From NCBI GenBank assembly GCA_007844125.1, contig CM017555.1, forward strand, positions 25,762,498 to 25,826,497: a stretch of DNA of 64,000 nt, given 5' to 3'. Positions within the stretch are counted from its first letter, which is position 1; the number at the start of each line of letters is the position of its first letter. Source of the stretch: Sinonovacula constricta (Eukaryota > Mollusca > Bivalvia > Cardiida > Solecurtidae). This document shows positions 1 to 10,573 of this stretch, piece by piece. Below the pieces are notes generated by a model. It saw only the letters and a list, made by a program, of their open reading frames with translations. It did no database searches and was not told the DNA's origin. A program made the position numbers and the translations under genes.

Positions 1-597
1 ATCGATATATTTTAACCAAATGGCAAACATGTTGGGACAATACTGTTCATAATACATTACTAGTCATTAAACCTAACGTCGGTGCCAATATATTAACTTG
101 CAGAAAAGGTAGGCGGGAAGATGTAGCTCTTACACGCTGTCGCATTTGTCATACTAGATTAACTCATTCAAATCTTTTAAAACGAGAAGTTCAACCTAAG
201 TATGTTCATTGCCAGAAACCTCTTACATTTAATCATATTTTATTACATTGTATAGACACAGACCATATTCGATCTAAGTATTTGAATGTCAATAAAATAA
301 ACGAACTATTTAAGACAGTATCTGATGCTAGGCTTGTTTGTTTCCTGAACGAGATTGGTTTACTTAATAAGTTGTAAATTTTTAAACTGTTAATTATGCT
401 AACGTTATACATTTTAACTGTTTAATATGTTAACCTGTTTTCACTTATAATTCACATTTTTAACCTGATAGGTTTTTTTGACGTATTTTTGTTTTAACCT
501 GATTATATTCTATTGTCGTTAAATTTCAACGTAGTCGGCGCCGTATGACCTGCCAAGTGTCGGTGTGCCGTAAAACCTAAAATACAAATACAAAATA
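1..597 (+). mobile_element. LINE family J, copy A: 3' end (ORF2 C-terminus, 3' UTR, tail)
   Basis: This is the 3' end of a non-LTR retrotransposon whose 5' part lies outside the window. It holds the end of ORF2 (to 377), about 200 bases of AT-rich 3' UTR with repeated TTAACCTG-like words, a GC-rich GGCGCCGTATGACCTGCC block near 537, and a short tandem tail of the ACAAATACAAAATAC kind ending near 597. The same UTR and tail recur inverted at 41893-42186 and 60966-61200, and a fragment lies at 39590-39680, so this is one family. The shared ends fix the 3' boundary well; the 5' boundary is the window edge. Confidence 0.85.
3..377 (+). pseudogene. LINE ORF2 C-terminal segment (partial, no stops)
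   Basis: One frame is open from base 3 to the stop at 375-377, about 124 residues, with no internal Met-led ORF. It reads through KPNVGAN, then REDVALTRCRICHTRLTH, LLKREVQP, HILLHC and IRSKYLN, and ends in NEIGLLNKL. The C-x2-C followed by H and C (CRICHTRLTH...CQK...HILLHC) is the zinc-binding Cys/His pattern found after RNase H in RNase H-bearing LINEs. Copies C and D carry the same block (59640-59772 and 61146-61409). It lacks disruptions, so this copy may be the youngest or best kept of the family, but only the end is visible. It is labelled a partial TE gene, not a host gene. Confidence 0.8.
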
Positions 598-2446
598 CAT
601 ATTTCTCTGGGTACATGCCATTTTTGGCAAATATAAATTCATATCAATACTTTAAATGCTTCGTGCTATCTTTTAAAACGATACTGACAATACGTTAATG
701 CGGTGATGCGGTTTTGCATCACACTCCATTAAATTACACACTTCGCTAGTGTTCTATCACAAATTAAAGGGATTTTATATTTTGTGTAGCATTTTATAGT
801 AAATTTTAGATGATAGTAATATTCACGACACGATTGTCCGACTATTAGTTAAACGCATTTTTTATAAATGACGTCACTATTTGTTTAGCATAGAATGTCA
901 TAACGTATCTCTACATACTTATAAATTTACTTCATCGCCTGGATATAAATTGCCGCAAACTAACCCCAAAGCCTCGAACGGAATACGACAGAAACGAAAT
1001 CCGGAATATATCTTTTTAATGGAATGCATTTTATGGGTATGTGTGTGTAGTTGGCAAAAGCAGGAAATCAAAGCTGTTTTATGAGACCTTTTTTGAGAAA
1101 AGAACTGTGTATTCCGTTTTTAACACTGTAGCTTGCAACAATCTTGTGTATCTTGTATAAATGTAGCTTACATGTAAAGGAATTCCCATCTGTTTGGCGA
1201 AGTATTGTTTAATACAAAAAACCGAGTATACCGATGTTAGCAATGCATTGTAAATACAGATGCAGCATAGACCAAGGAAAACAAACAATGTAGCAATTAC
1301 CTTACTTCCCCTCGGAGTTATGATTCATTACTGTCAAATGTTTATATAATTTATCGATAGTGTAAGAGGGTAGTTTCATTCCCAGGATGGTCATCTTATT
1401 TAAAGCGCACGCCTCTACAGGGCCATGGATGCCCCACGTCCCAGTTCTTTCTTGTATGTTCATTTGGTCCTAAGATGTTCCTAAGATAGGTCGTCTTTGA
1501 GAAGTGCAAGATTAAATCCTGAAAACCAGTCAGAGAATCCCAGTCGTTCCTTTTTGCGACTGACCGATGCAATAACTGTTGGCTCTTAATCGCTGCATTT
1601 GTACTGTCATATTTTGTTCGAGGTTTTGGGGTTAGTTATGGCACTAACTAACTTGACTTAAACGCCCATACGTGCGTATCTTTCCGGACAATCGAATCGA
1701 AACAGGTTTTGCCCCGCCAATTCTAAAGCATGTGTCGCTGATCACATTTCACTTATTTTGAAATACATAAGTGAAACGATTTTGACCGCGTGTTTTGTTT
1801 TTTATTAAATGTGTTTGGCTTGGGCTTGCGTCATTTTTAGAGAAATTTGCTGATTCAGAGAAAAGGGACACCACAGCTTAAGGTACCGTTTCTAACATAT
1901 TTTTCACTTTGTATAATTTAAATAATTGTATATCAGACGGTAAACGAACATTATTTGATCTGTGCAACTGACCCGGATGTATCAAAATTACCCGTTACTG
2001 AAAGCATTGAAGGTAAGCCATGACAAAGTTTATTAATAACAAACTTGTATTTTTAAATATTGCTCGTCTGATTTCAGTAGTATTTGTTCTTAATCTTTTC
2101 TTTTATAAAACGTACAAACAATATAAGCGAAGTTAAAATTAAATTAAAATATCGATGACGGATTACGTAGCGGTCGAATTTTTTTGTATGTATCTCGTGT
2201 ACACTTCTCAGGGGAGTGCTTGATGCTCAACTAGTTGTTTACATCTGTATTTACACGTCACACGATTACGGTGGACAAACGGACAAGACGTCATACAACA
2301 AACATGACAACTGGTATTAATTACATTATTAATACTATTTATGCATAATTTATCTGGTATTATGCATTATATACATCGTATAACTATGCAAACATAATAA
2401 TACAAAATACCACTTTTAACTATGGTTTAATATGTCAACTTGACTT
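598..2446. other. AT-rich sequence without a recognised gene
   Basis: I see no protein family or RNA gene here. Short ORFs at 881-1084 (plus) and 1079-1288 (minus) show no motif. A perfect TGACGTCA (CRE-type palindrome) lies at 869-876. The stretch 1380-1730 is less AT-rich than its surroundings but gives no recognisable protein in any frame. Confidence 0.5.
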
Positions 2447-2512
2447 GACCGAGGTTCAAAGAGGGGCCTGGAGATTGAGATGCAAAAGCTCTACCAACTG
2501 AGCTTAGCGGTC
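2447..2512 (-). repeat. tRNA-derived sequence (SINE head or tRNA pseudogene)
   Basis: Read on the minus strand, the segment starts GACCGCTAAGCTCAGTTGG and continues TAGAGC, which is a good tRNA D-arm / box A. It ends TTTGAACCTCGGTC, where the last bases can pair with the 5' GACCG as an acceptor stem, and GAACCTCGG resembles the 3' half of a T-arm. The total of 66 bases is short for a tRNA and the anticodon arm cannot be folded convincingly. It is therefore more likely a decayed tRNA copy or the head of a tRNA-derived SINE than a working gene. Confidence 0.5.
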
Positions 2513-3039
2513 TGGTGTTGTGTACATGTATATCATCAATAATTGCTTCCTAAAACATTATTAAAACATGTGTGCAATTAGCAATAGCGATTGAGTAAAT
2601 ATTTTCCACATTAAACAACGGCCTAAATGACATTTAACTAGAACAGTAATTTAAGTAAGAAAATACAATACGATACAAGTAAATATTAATTACCTAAAAG
2701 GACCTATGTCTTTAAAGTACCCTTCTCTCAAGTACTGTGCTACGGCTCGGTTTTAACTAGTCAGCTCTGTAAACACATGCTATTTTATAACTGTCGTTGC
2801 CTTAGTTTGTCGCCATCGCCAAAATAAGTATTCTTATTGAAAATACAATTGAAAATACCATCCCTGTTTTCCATTAAGTAACCAGATCAAACAAAATACA
2901 ACAACTTATTCAGTATAATACTTATAATTGGTAATCCTTAATGGATTGCAATTGGGTAACCGATGAACTAAAAGAACGAGTATGAATAATTATTAACCAA
3001 CTAAAACAACATTGAATAATTATTTTCAACACAACACTA
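2513..3039. other. AT-rich gap, nothing recognised
   Basis: No coding motif, RNA gene or clear repeat is visible. It lies between the tRNA-like piece and the downstream end of the DIRS-like element and may hold that element's terminal repeat, but I cannot see a matching copy on the other side. Confidence 0.4.
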
Positions 3040-3059
3040 AAAGTTCAAGTGATAACGAA

Positions 3060-3900
3060 ACCTTCATTTCTTCTACTACAGAATCTTTGACATAACCTTC
3101 TTTGGCAGCCTCACTGACAGCGTCCATGTCGTTTAAACATTTTAAAGTTCACAACACAATTGGCTGCACACGTAGCACCTCCACTTCTCGATGAATGTAG
3201 CCTCTTTTTACCTTTATAAAGTCATTCTCTAAGTTTAAATATGACATGTTTTATTGTTTTCACCCACAGAACAACCATGTTTACCTTTATACAAATTGCA
3301 AAATACAAAGTCATTGCCCTTTAATCCAGACCACAGTATTAACTTCTCTACATTAGTAACCGGACATAAACACGTCCCAGTCCTAGCAATTGCAATCCAT
3401 TCATCTCTGTATATGTCTGTTTTTGAACTCTCTATAAATATAGTCACGTAAGTATCATAAAATACAATATCTGAAACGTGTATGTTCAACAGCTCTGAAC
3501 TTCTCTTAAAACCAGCAAAAAGCTACTTTACATGCACAAATCATACGCTGATAATTAATATCACAAAATGTATACTATTATATAATTTTACAAGAATATC
3601 TGATGCAATTGGCTCCATTATAGTAACAGGTTTTCCCAAAATTCATTTACTTGCTTCTTAAACATTCTCAACAAGTTTAGAATCGGTAGGTAACTATTTT
3701 GTGATTTGGAAGTTTGTATAAAAGAAAACATATAGATGGCAACATTAAATGACTTAGCAAGCAAAATATTACCTCTCCCCTAAACCACTATTTAATGCCC
3801 ATCGTAAAATACAATTTTCGTACTTGCTACTTGTACTAGATGCTCTGGACTTAAACAGCACTTCCGGGAGAAAGTCTAACTTGTCTACTAAGGCATCTGG
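3060..3900 (-). pseudogene. DIRS tyrosine recombinase (YR), broken
   Basis: Near 3900-3770 the minus strand reads ALVDKLDFLPEVLFKSRASS followed by TSSKYENCILRW, the N-terminal core-binding start typical of DIRS recombinases. The frame at 3489-3235 has DIVFYDTYVTIFIESSKTDI then YRDEW and IARTGTCLCPV, the central catalytic-domain strand. Near 3210-3130 a third frame has LHSSRSGGATCAA, matching the H-x-x-R box, then MFKRHGR; after a frameshift come AAKEGYVKDS, whose Tyr is the likely nucleophile. So the R-H-x-x-R-H-Y layout is still traceable. Frameshifts separate the pieces and no single ORF spans them. Confidence 0.7.
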
Positions 3901-4862
3901 CAAACATTCGATCTCAACCTTGCATATTTGCAAATATAAACTTGTAACAAAATATTTTAAATGTTTGAATATTCAACCTGTATAATTCCACTGTTAGCGA
4001 CAATATAGATATATTCCCTTGTTTTATTACAAAACCACACATCAACTGCTGAAAAAGGGGACCTCACGCATACTTAATAGAACTCAGAATTAATATATGC
4101 CTGTCTCTCATTCAACTTTCAATATACTTTGAAGACAATTAATGTAAAAGCCCTGTACATAAAACTATAAATACCGTCTGTTATCAGATATGTAGATATC
4201 CATATGCCATATGATACCTCTATTCAACAGCCATATATCTGTATAAAATGCAGTCTTTTTACACCATACTATTGCAAATACATATACCAGGCGATGCCGC
4301 CATATAACACCAGACTTCTATAATAATATAATTTATATTTCAGTCGATGCCCCATTTAACACACAAAAACTGCTGCAAATACATATAATGCGAAATCGCC
4401 AAAAAAAAAAAAAAAAAACCCAAAACAACAATGTACTGTAAATACATGCGTGCAAATGATCAGCTATTTCATAGCTATTACGACTACATTTATATTCTGG
4501 TGATTTCGCCAATACACGGTATCATTGCCTATACAGCTTAGAAAGATGAGCAAATTATATTACCAAATAGATAAATGTTCATCTAAGTAAGTTGCATCAA
4601 TATGTCTAAATTTTATAGACATTAACATAATAAAAAACACTTGGAAAATAATATGAGGTAATGCCACTTTACAAAATATATAAAGGGGGATAACTAGTGT
4701 AGCAGACTGGCAAATGATAATTTGATTAATTTCCCTTGAAATCTTTGTGTACAGCAAACATTCTGAAGGGCAAGTCGCATTTATCAAATAGATAAGACCC
4801 ACTTATGACCCTGGACATAATCAACTGTACCCGTAAGAAGATCTGTCTAAATGGCCACATTC

Positions 4863-5480
4863 TTAATCCAGTTTTCTTCTAGGCAAAAAAAGGAAAGCCA
4901 AGACTCCCGTTGCTTTGTCATATTCTATGGACGAAAAATTCTTATGAACCAATGAAACAGGTGGCACAAAGGTACCAACATGGTTATGCCATAGTACTGT
5001 AAATGCATCGATCACTGTGAATGATGGACACCATAATTGTGAATAAAACACCATATGAATTACATTAAAATAAGATGCTAAGCAGTCTCCATATACACCT
5101 CATATCTCTCTTTTATTTGCCAAGCTAAACCCTTAATCATCGTGATCAATTGTCCAAGATAAAATAATCCGCTCTATCGTTTTCTGTTAATCCGTTCTAA
5201 ATCAAGCACTATTAAGTCTTATATGCATGTACGAAATACATCATACGCTATGTCTGGCAGATCTCTATTCATCGACCCCCTTTTAACTATAGAATCAACC
5301 ACCTTATTATCTGAGAGCCAACAGTCAGCCGGATATACGCATCCCAGTGAAAAGTTGTGTTTATATCTATACTCAAATATTAGTCAGAATTTGAGAAATA
5401 CGCCCTACAATTACAGAAATAGAGAACAATTGGCCCACTGTACTAGCCAGCTGTATAACATTTACTTCTCTGTATTTAAG
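4863..5480 (-). pseudogene. DIRS RNase H and linker region, broken
   Basis: Around 5330-5220 the minus strand reads WLSDNKVVDSIVKRGSMN then RDLPDIAYDVFRTCI, which matches the DIRS RNase H segment with the catalytic Asp (usually TDN, here SDN). The ORF at 5054-4863 has the following block, with WCPSFTVIDAF then FVPPVSLV and DKATGVLAFL, typical of the RNase H to YR linker in these elements. An in-frame stop follows RTCI and further damage separates the two pieces. It lies directly downstream of the RT remnant. Confidence 0.65.
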
Positions 5481-5488
5481 CACATTTG

Positions 5489-6000
5489 TCAGTCGCCATA
5501 CCGGTATGTAAATGAACCTTTCTGAGAATCAAACACAACACCTAAATATTCAAATGTGTGATAAGGCTCCCAAATTGACTTATTGGTATTCGGTACAATC
5601 CAGAAGACAAAATATCTTGCTAAATTTCTGATGCTTTTGTTTACGCTAGTCAACATTTCGTGAACATGCGAAACCGTCATCCAGATACATACATACTCGT
5701 TTTTCCTCAGATCGTCATTTAGCAATATGATGTCTTGTAACTTTGATAAATACTGAACAAGCGCTTGACAACCCAAATGGTAACACTAAAACTTATAAAA
5801 ATGTAATGTACCATTAATATCAGGCCATGCAAATCCTAAAAGTTGAGTATGCGATTCATACAATAATATCTATGAAGTGATGTGCACTAGTCAAATAATA
5901 CTTAATAATGCAATAACCACATTTCAAGTAAGGTCATACAACCCTTAAATCTAAAATGAGACCTTTCTTTCCAGAACTGTGTACAGAGACCGTTAACTGT
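5489..6000 (-). pseudogene. DIRS reverse transcriptase remnant
   Basis: The frame 5776-5489 holds KSIRNLARYFVFWIVPNTNK then SIWEPYHTFEYLGVVFD, the thumb-proximal block of DIRS-type RTs (N-x-x-KS-x-WEP-x-x-x-x-x-x-LG). Just upstream on the minus strand (5990-5780) the decayed pieces GLYDL, LLGFAWPDINGTLHFYKF and a stop-interrupted HLG correspond to the finger/palm region. The catalytic DD site should fall near 5700, where LLNDDLRKNEYV occurs; NDD fits the position but the context is degraded. No ORF spans the domain. Confidence 0.65.
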
Positions 6001-6179
6001 TTAGTAATATATATAATCGAATTATAATGTTGAAATAAATTAATATAATAAATATTATGTAGTTGAAGATACACCTAATATCTTCATAATTTGATAAATC
6101 TTGAGTAACTTCACTGACAAACTCAGACTCTAGTATTGCGGGACGATTGTCTTTTTTAACGGTAACTGGAGGAATTTGT

Positions 6180-6650
6180 GAAGAGTCTGGCATCGTTCTT
6201 ATTCCTTCTTGTTAATCTAGGAGAATCCTCCTTCTTTTGACACTTGTCTGCACACCCGAGAACAGCCCTTCGTAGGTGCCCGAACTCTCCGCGAAAAAGA
6301 CGCCCACTTTTGCCCCATGCCATCATTCCAAGATTTATTGCCCTTTAACACCATTATTAACCACAAGAAGAAAAATGTTGAGCTAGTTTGCATTTTTTGG
6401 ACCAGGTCGCGTGCCTCTTTACACAGCTTTACACAGCTCTGATAAATAGTCCACCTTACCGTGTTTCGCTGACCACTCTACCTGCTTAACGATATCCCTT
6501 ACACTACTGTTGAAATCGTACCGTATTGTGTTGCCCTTACACTTCCACTTAATGTTCTGACAGGAGTTAAGATTCTGTACCTCCGTAGCGACGCTTTCTG
6601 TAGATACTAGAATCGAATCTCTGACATTTTATTTCGTCAAATGAATTGTT
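6180..6650 (-). pseudogene. DIRS gag-like ORF1 remnant
   Basis: On the minus strand from about 6610 the reading is DSILVSTESVATEVQNLN then CQNIKWKCKGNTIRYDFNSS and VRDIVKQVEW. The K-x-KGN-x-x-x-x-F-N-x-x-V pattern occurs in the first ORF of DIRS-like elements from invertebrates. It ends at an in-frame stop in a CTGTGTAAAGCTGTGTAAAG duplication near 6420-6440. Downstream (to about 6180) further gag-like sequence is too broken to read. The call rests on motif memory and on its place upstream of the RT. Confidence 0.5.
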
Positions 6651-7749
6651 CTATGTAAGTTGGTCTTCGCCTTGTGAATGCTCCGCTATTAGCACGAATA
6701 TGTTCTATACAGATAAATCAAATATAGATTTGTCCGCTGGTTCAGTCATTTACCCAAAACTGAATGACTTAAACCGAAAAACTGCACTTGAAACACTTGC
6801 AAAATAATACGCCATCTAGCAGTTACTTTATTATGAACAAGGGAAATTAATTTCCTACAAATTCGTCCTTCAAACTAAGGAAATTATATAACGCAGTAAG
6901 ACCAAGGCAATCCAAATTGTAACTTAAGACAATTAGCAACTCATCAAAATTTCAAACAACCAAAAGCAAACTAAGAGAAACTATCCTTATAGGTTGAAGA
7001 CTGGCGGTGGACTGCCCAGCGTGTTTCAGAATAGAATCACTTGGTGCATTAAGGCGCAACGACCAGTTAAACAGATTTCACAAAATTAAAATTGAAAGTA
7101 ATTAAACTAAATAAAAATAAAATAATAAAATAAAGTATCCTTCTACTACACGCGTACAAACGGGCTGGTTTGGTGACTCATGTCTATGTTCAGCTTAAGC
7201 ACTTTTTACAACTGAAACTGAATACTTTCACAGCAGAGATTGTCTTAAAATAAGTTACAATAATATGAATTAATTTTTTCCGCTCTTTTTTATGTTAAAT
7301 GCACGTATATCATGTAAATGAAAAAGAAACGTTATACAAACGATTGTCAAACGGTAAAATTGTAAAATACATTTAATATTTCTTCTGCCTTTGGCTTCTT
7401 TTTATTTTAATGGCATGTTTGTTGTTTCACGAGCTTAAATATGACAGGAAACATTTAAATTGAATGTTTAAAATACTTATCAACATATATAATATGATTA
7501 AAATATAAAGACAATAGTGTTGACAATTATCTAATATCCCAATAATTGAAAGCGTTTTTTTATTTTTGTTACAATGATTCAACACTCGTAAACGCTATTT
7601 TTTATCTGTATATAGGAAATATACAACCACACTGTGCTTACGGATAACATTCTGATATGAAATATGAGTAGTATTTTCATTATAAATCAGTTTAATATAC
7701 ATATAAAAAGTCATCATATGCGCAAACTAAATTATGCATTATATTTTAG
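6651..7749. other. AT-rich gap, nothing recognised
   Basis: No domain, RNA gene or TE boundary is visible in any frame. It contains several poly-A/T runs. It probably includes the missing 5' end of the DIRS-like element and then intergenic or intronic DNA. Confidence 0.4.
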
Positions 7750-7905
7750 GCGCCCAGAAAACATTTGCCATCAGTAGCAGTACTAGCTCCGTGTATGTGC
7801 ATACACTGTCTGAATTGGCAGCTCTTGCCTCTCCAACTATATTGACGAAAGCTGCATCTGATAGTGGTCTGACGTTCAAAGTATCGCTGTTTATACTTGT
7901 ACATG
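7750..7905 (+). other. Possible symmetric phase-1 exon, function unknown
   Basis: An open 156-base block is preceded by a pyrimidine-rich TATATTTTAG acceptor and followed by GGTAAAT, a fair donor. Both junctions are phase 1, like the EGF exons downstream. The translation contains AQKTFAISSSTSSVYVHTLS, rich in Ser/Ala/Thr, with no cysteine and no recognised domain. It may be an eroded or linker exon of the same gene as the EGF blocks, or chance. Weak support. Confidence 0.22.
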
Positions 7906-8261
7906 GTAAATATGTACAAAGACTTAAACTTATACATTTAATAGAATTAAAGCAGCATATCTGAACACAAACTACATTATAAAAAACAAAGTCGATGTTA
8001 AAACATATAAATAACCGTTTTATAATTACTTGAAATGTTAGTTATTTAGAGATGTTAAATATTTTCAGCAATGAAGTGCTATGAAAATACTACGTTCATT
8101 TTTTGTCAGATACGATCAATGAAGTGAAATAGATCGACAATGATTTGACGTTAAATATAACAATATGTATACTTATGTTCATGTCAATGTTTTGCTTAAC
8201 TGATGGCTGATTTTAGGAATATTATATGATGAATCTTTAAAGTGTACCACACATGTTTTAG

Positions 8262-8364
8262 ACGATCCTTTTAGCATTGCACCTTGTAAGAACGGCAGTA
8301 GTTCTTCAAAAAGGGACAACTTTTTGTGTGATTGTTTGGCTGGTTACACGGGTACTTACTGTTT
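8262..8364 (+). pseudogene. EGF-like module exon 1, two cysteines replaced
   Basis: After the acceptor ATGTTTTAG the frame reads DDPFSIAPCKNGSSSSKR then DNFLCDCLAGYTGTYC, followed by the strong donor GTAAGT at 8365. The spacing is that of an EGF domain: P-C-x-N-G, then C-x-C-x-x-G-Y-x-G-x-x-C. Expected cysteine 1 is Phe (TTT instead of TGT) and cysteine 3 is Ser (TCT instead of TGT), so two of three disulfides could not form. The exon enters in phase 1 but, with this donor, leaves in phase 2 (103 bases), unlike a standard symmetric EGF exon. This looks like a decaying copy. Confidence 0.55.
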
Positions 8365-9118
8365 GTAAGTAATACAATATTTGGAACAAAACAAACACAA
8401 ATAAAATTAAATTCTGTATTTCTGGCTCAATCAGTCTCAGAATCTTCGTTAACCATTTAGTGGATTTAGAATTAGATAGCATATTGGTTCTCATGGTAGT
8501 CTTATTTTAAATAGGAAAAAACAATTGTAGGTACACATCTGAAAAAAGACCAATATTGTATTCACCAAGTGATGCAAAGCAATTTTAAAAGTAATTTAAT
8601 AGACGACTAAACCCTGTATTATGATATCAGTTAAAAAGACACAAATGTAGTTGAAACTTCTTTCAAAGTGATGTGAAGTCAAATAGTAATGTACATGTGC
8701 CCTAAACAACTTTAAACATTAGCGTAGAATAAAGAGTAAGGTGATAACCAACTTGCAGGTTTAGGTCTGCATTACAAGAGAAACGTTCTTAATTTAAAAT
8801 TAAATAATTGCCATTTCACCACAAAACACATATATTAGAGGAGCTGCGTAAAATAGTGTTGTTTTATCTGGTTTGCGTAAGTCATGAATGCATATCTAGA
8901 CGACACCAAGGGGTGGTAGAGCATCATATCACTCATGTTTCGGTCTAAATAGCTTTGACTCTTAATTTGGCTATATTGCTTCCACCTTAAACATGCGATC
9001 CATTAGTTTCTCTTATTGTTAAAGTGTTCTTACCTGTTACGTTAATGTATCCCTTGGTATCAGCTAGCAGAGGCGCGAAATGAGCCACTCAAGACAGCCT
9101 TCGAACAGCACGACTTAC

Positions 9119-9266
9119 CTTCAAGGAACCATTTGAGTGGGGCCAGTCTTCTAGCCTATACTTATATCCGGGACCCTTCTTCCAGTTCCTTGTCAGGGTC
9201 GTCACAACATTGTATTGGCAATATTTACCCTTACACGGGTTGTAATCATTTAGTAGACTTGTTGCT
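9119..9266 (-). other. Possible exon, minus strand, function unknown
   Basis: On the minus strand an open frame reads NDYNPCKGKYCQYNVVTTLT then RNWKKGPGYKYRLEDW and ends NGSLK immediately before a GTAAGT donor (plus ACTTAC at 9113-9118). A possible acceptor, CTCTTAG, lies just above 9266. The amino-acid composition (balanced, two Cys, Trp, Tyr) looks more like coding sequence than the AT-rich noise around it. I do not recognise a domain. It sits inside an intron-like interval between two plus-strand EGF blocks. Confidence 0.28.
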
Positions 9267-9363
9267 AAGAGCATTATCTTCGCTGCCATTGGGATTAACA
9301 TGAATCATTATCCTTAAATGGTATGAATATATATCAACTAACGTTTTATGAACATTTTTTCAG

Positions 9364-9481
9364 TTAACTTCTGCTTAATCAATCTTTGCAACAAGGGTAT
9401 ATGCAGTAATACGGCCAATGGGTACAATTGCACTTGCTTGTCCTAAATATTATACACGAGACAGTATAAACTGCAAAATTC
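9364..9481 (+). pseudogene. EGF-like module exon 2, frameshifted
   Basis: After a TTTTTTCAG acceptor the frame reads NFCLINLCNKGICSNTANGY then NCTCLS and a stop. Shifting by one base restores PKYYTRDSINCKI before the donor GTAAGT at 9482. All six EGF cysteines are then present with calcium-binding-type spacing. The block is 118 bases, one more than the 117 expected for a phase 1-1 exon, so a single-base insertion (or sequence error) near 9446 explains the break. It lies about 1.1 kb after exon 1 and about 1.1 kb before exon 3. Confidence 0.6.
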
Positions 9482-10459
9482 GTAAGTACTGCTTAAAACT
9501 TACATGTAACTGGACTGATCTTGCTCTACACATATTTAAGTACACCATTTGAACTGACAATGCATTTAACCTTAATTATCAGTCTGTTGCTGCACCACTG
9601 TAACAACAAAAACACCAGTGTATTTTCTTTTCAATTTTTCAAGAATCAAAACGTCTGTTTGTAGATAAAAGTTATGTATAAAGCGCCAAAATGTGAGTAA
9701 AGAATGTGTTTTATAGACTGTACACCGCTATATATTGATGTATTCACTTTAGTATTTTAGGTGTTGTGATGATATAATTAGCATTTTGCCTTTACTGAAT
9801 AAAATGATATTCATATACAGTAGCTGATTTTATTCCCTTCTAACAGGCCATGTGTGAAGTAAATTCAATAATATTTAATTAAGGCTATGATTATCGTTTA
9901 CTTATTTTAAACGCTTTAGTATGTACATAAACTTGTTAAACATAAAATGTAAATTATGGTACTGAGTCAAAAATGTTGTATAGGATAATTTCATATAGTT
10001 TGTTGAAGTGAACGTTTCGATTCATTTTTTTCCATAGTCATTAGGTACATTACACACGTAATTTTTTAACCTATTAATCAGGTTAGAAACATTACTGGGC
10101 GGGACGTTTTATGTCATATTCGTCTGTATAACTCAACAACTTCTGTAAAACTCTATTACTTGTATTAAAGTACATTATTTTGTTCTTTGCCTGCGTTGTC
10201 TCTTTTACTTACTGTATGTTTTGCTCTTTGCCAAGGTTTCTAATGACACATTGTAATGCATTATATAGATATTGGCATTGTGACATAGACAGCCTAAGTA
10301 ATGGAAACGCGTTTTATTTTGACGATCGTTATGGTAACTGCTTATTTTTTGACATGTTTAGTATGTGTGTGATTTTTAAAAGTTTTTTTTAAATTTGTGG
10401 TTGAATCCCATTTAAAATAGACATTACCATCTGTTTAAAGTGTGTTTTGTTTATTTCAG

Positions 10460-10573
10460 TGGATTACTGTTCTTTAAACCCACGTTATGTTGGGAATTGC
10501 AGAAATAATACAAATGGCTTTAAGTGCACTTGCCAGAATGTTTTTATGACTGGTAATACGTGCACAGTCTTAA
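10460..10573 (+). CDS. EGF-like module exon 3 (possibly coding), one cysteine missing
   Basis: A TTTATTTCAG acceptor leads into DYCSLNPRYVGNCRNNTNGF then KCTCQNVFMTGNTCTVL, followed by a GTGAGC donor at 10574. The block is 114 bases, a symmetric phase 1-1 exon as usual for EGF modules. Cysteines 1, 3, 4, 5 and 6 are present, while cysteine 2 is replaced (R-Y where P-C is expected). The spacing and the NTNGFKC segment are those of a calcium-binding EGF domain. It is the only one of the three plus-strand EGF blocks with an unbroken symmetric frame, but the missing cysteine makes a working module doubtful. No flanking non-EGF exon was found. Confidence 0.45.

Larger units (their letters stand above)
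3040..6650 (-). mobile_element. DIRS1-like tyrosine-recombinase retrotransposon, decayed
   Basis: Reading the minus strand from 6650 down to 3040, the blocks follow the order gag-like, reverse transcriptase, RNase H, tyrosine recombinase, as in metazoan DIRS elements. Each block is recognised by its own motifs (see separate entries). There is no DDE integrase and no LTR pair. DIRS elements move by a circular intermediate and a tyrosine recombinase rather than an integrase. Multiple stops and frameshifts break every domain, so the copy is dead. The terminal repeats that would set exact edges were not found; both coordinates are the limits of recognisable coding sequence. Confidence 0.75.

Noticed and set aside
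5223..5525. 100-codon plus ORF
   Set aside because: The minus strand carries the DIRS RNase H/RT remnant; the plus frame has no motif.
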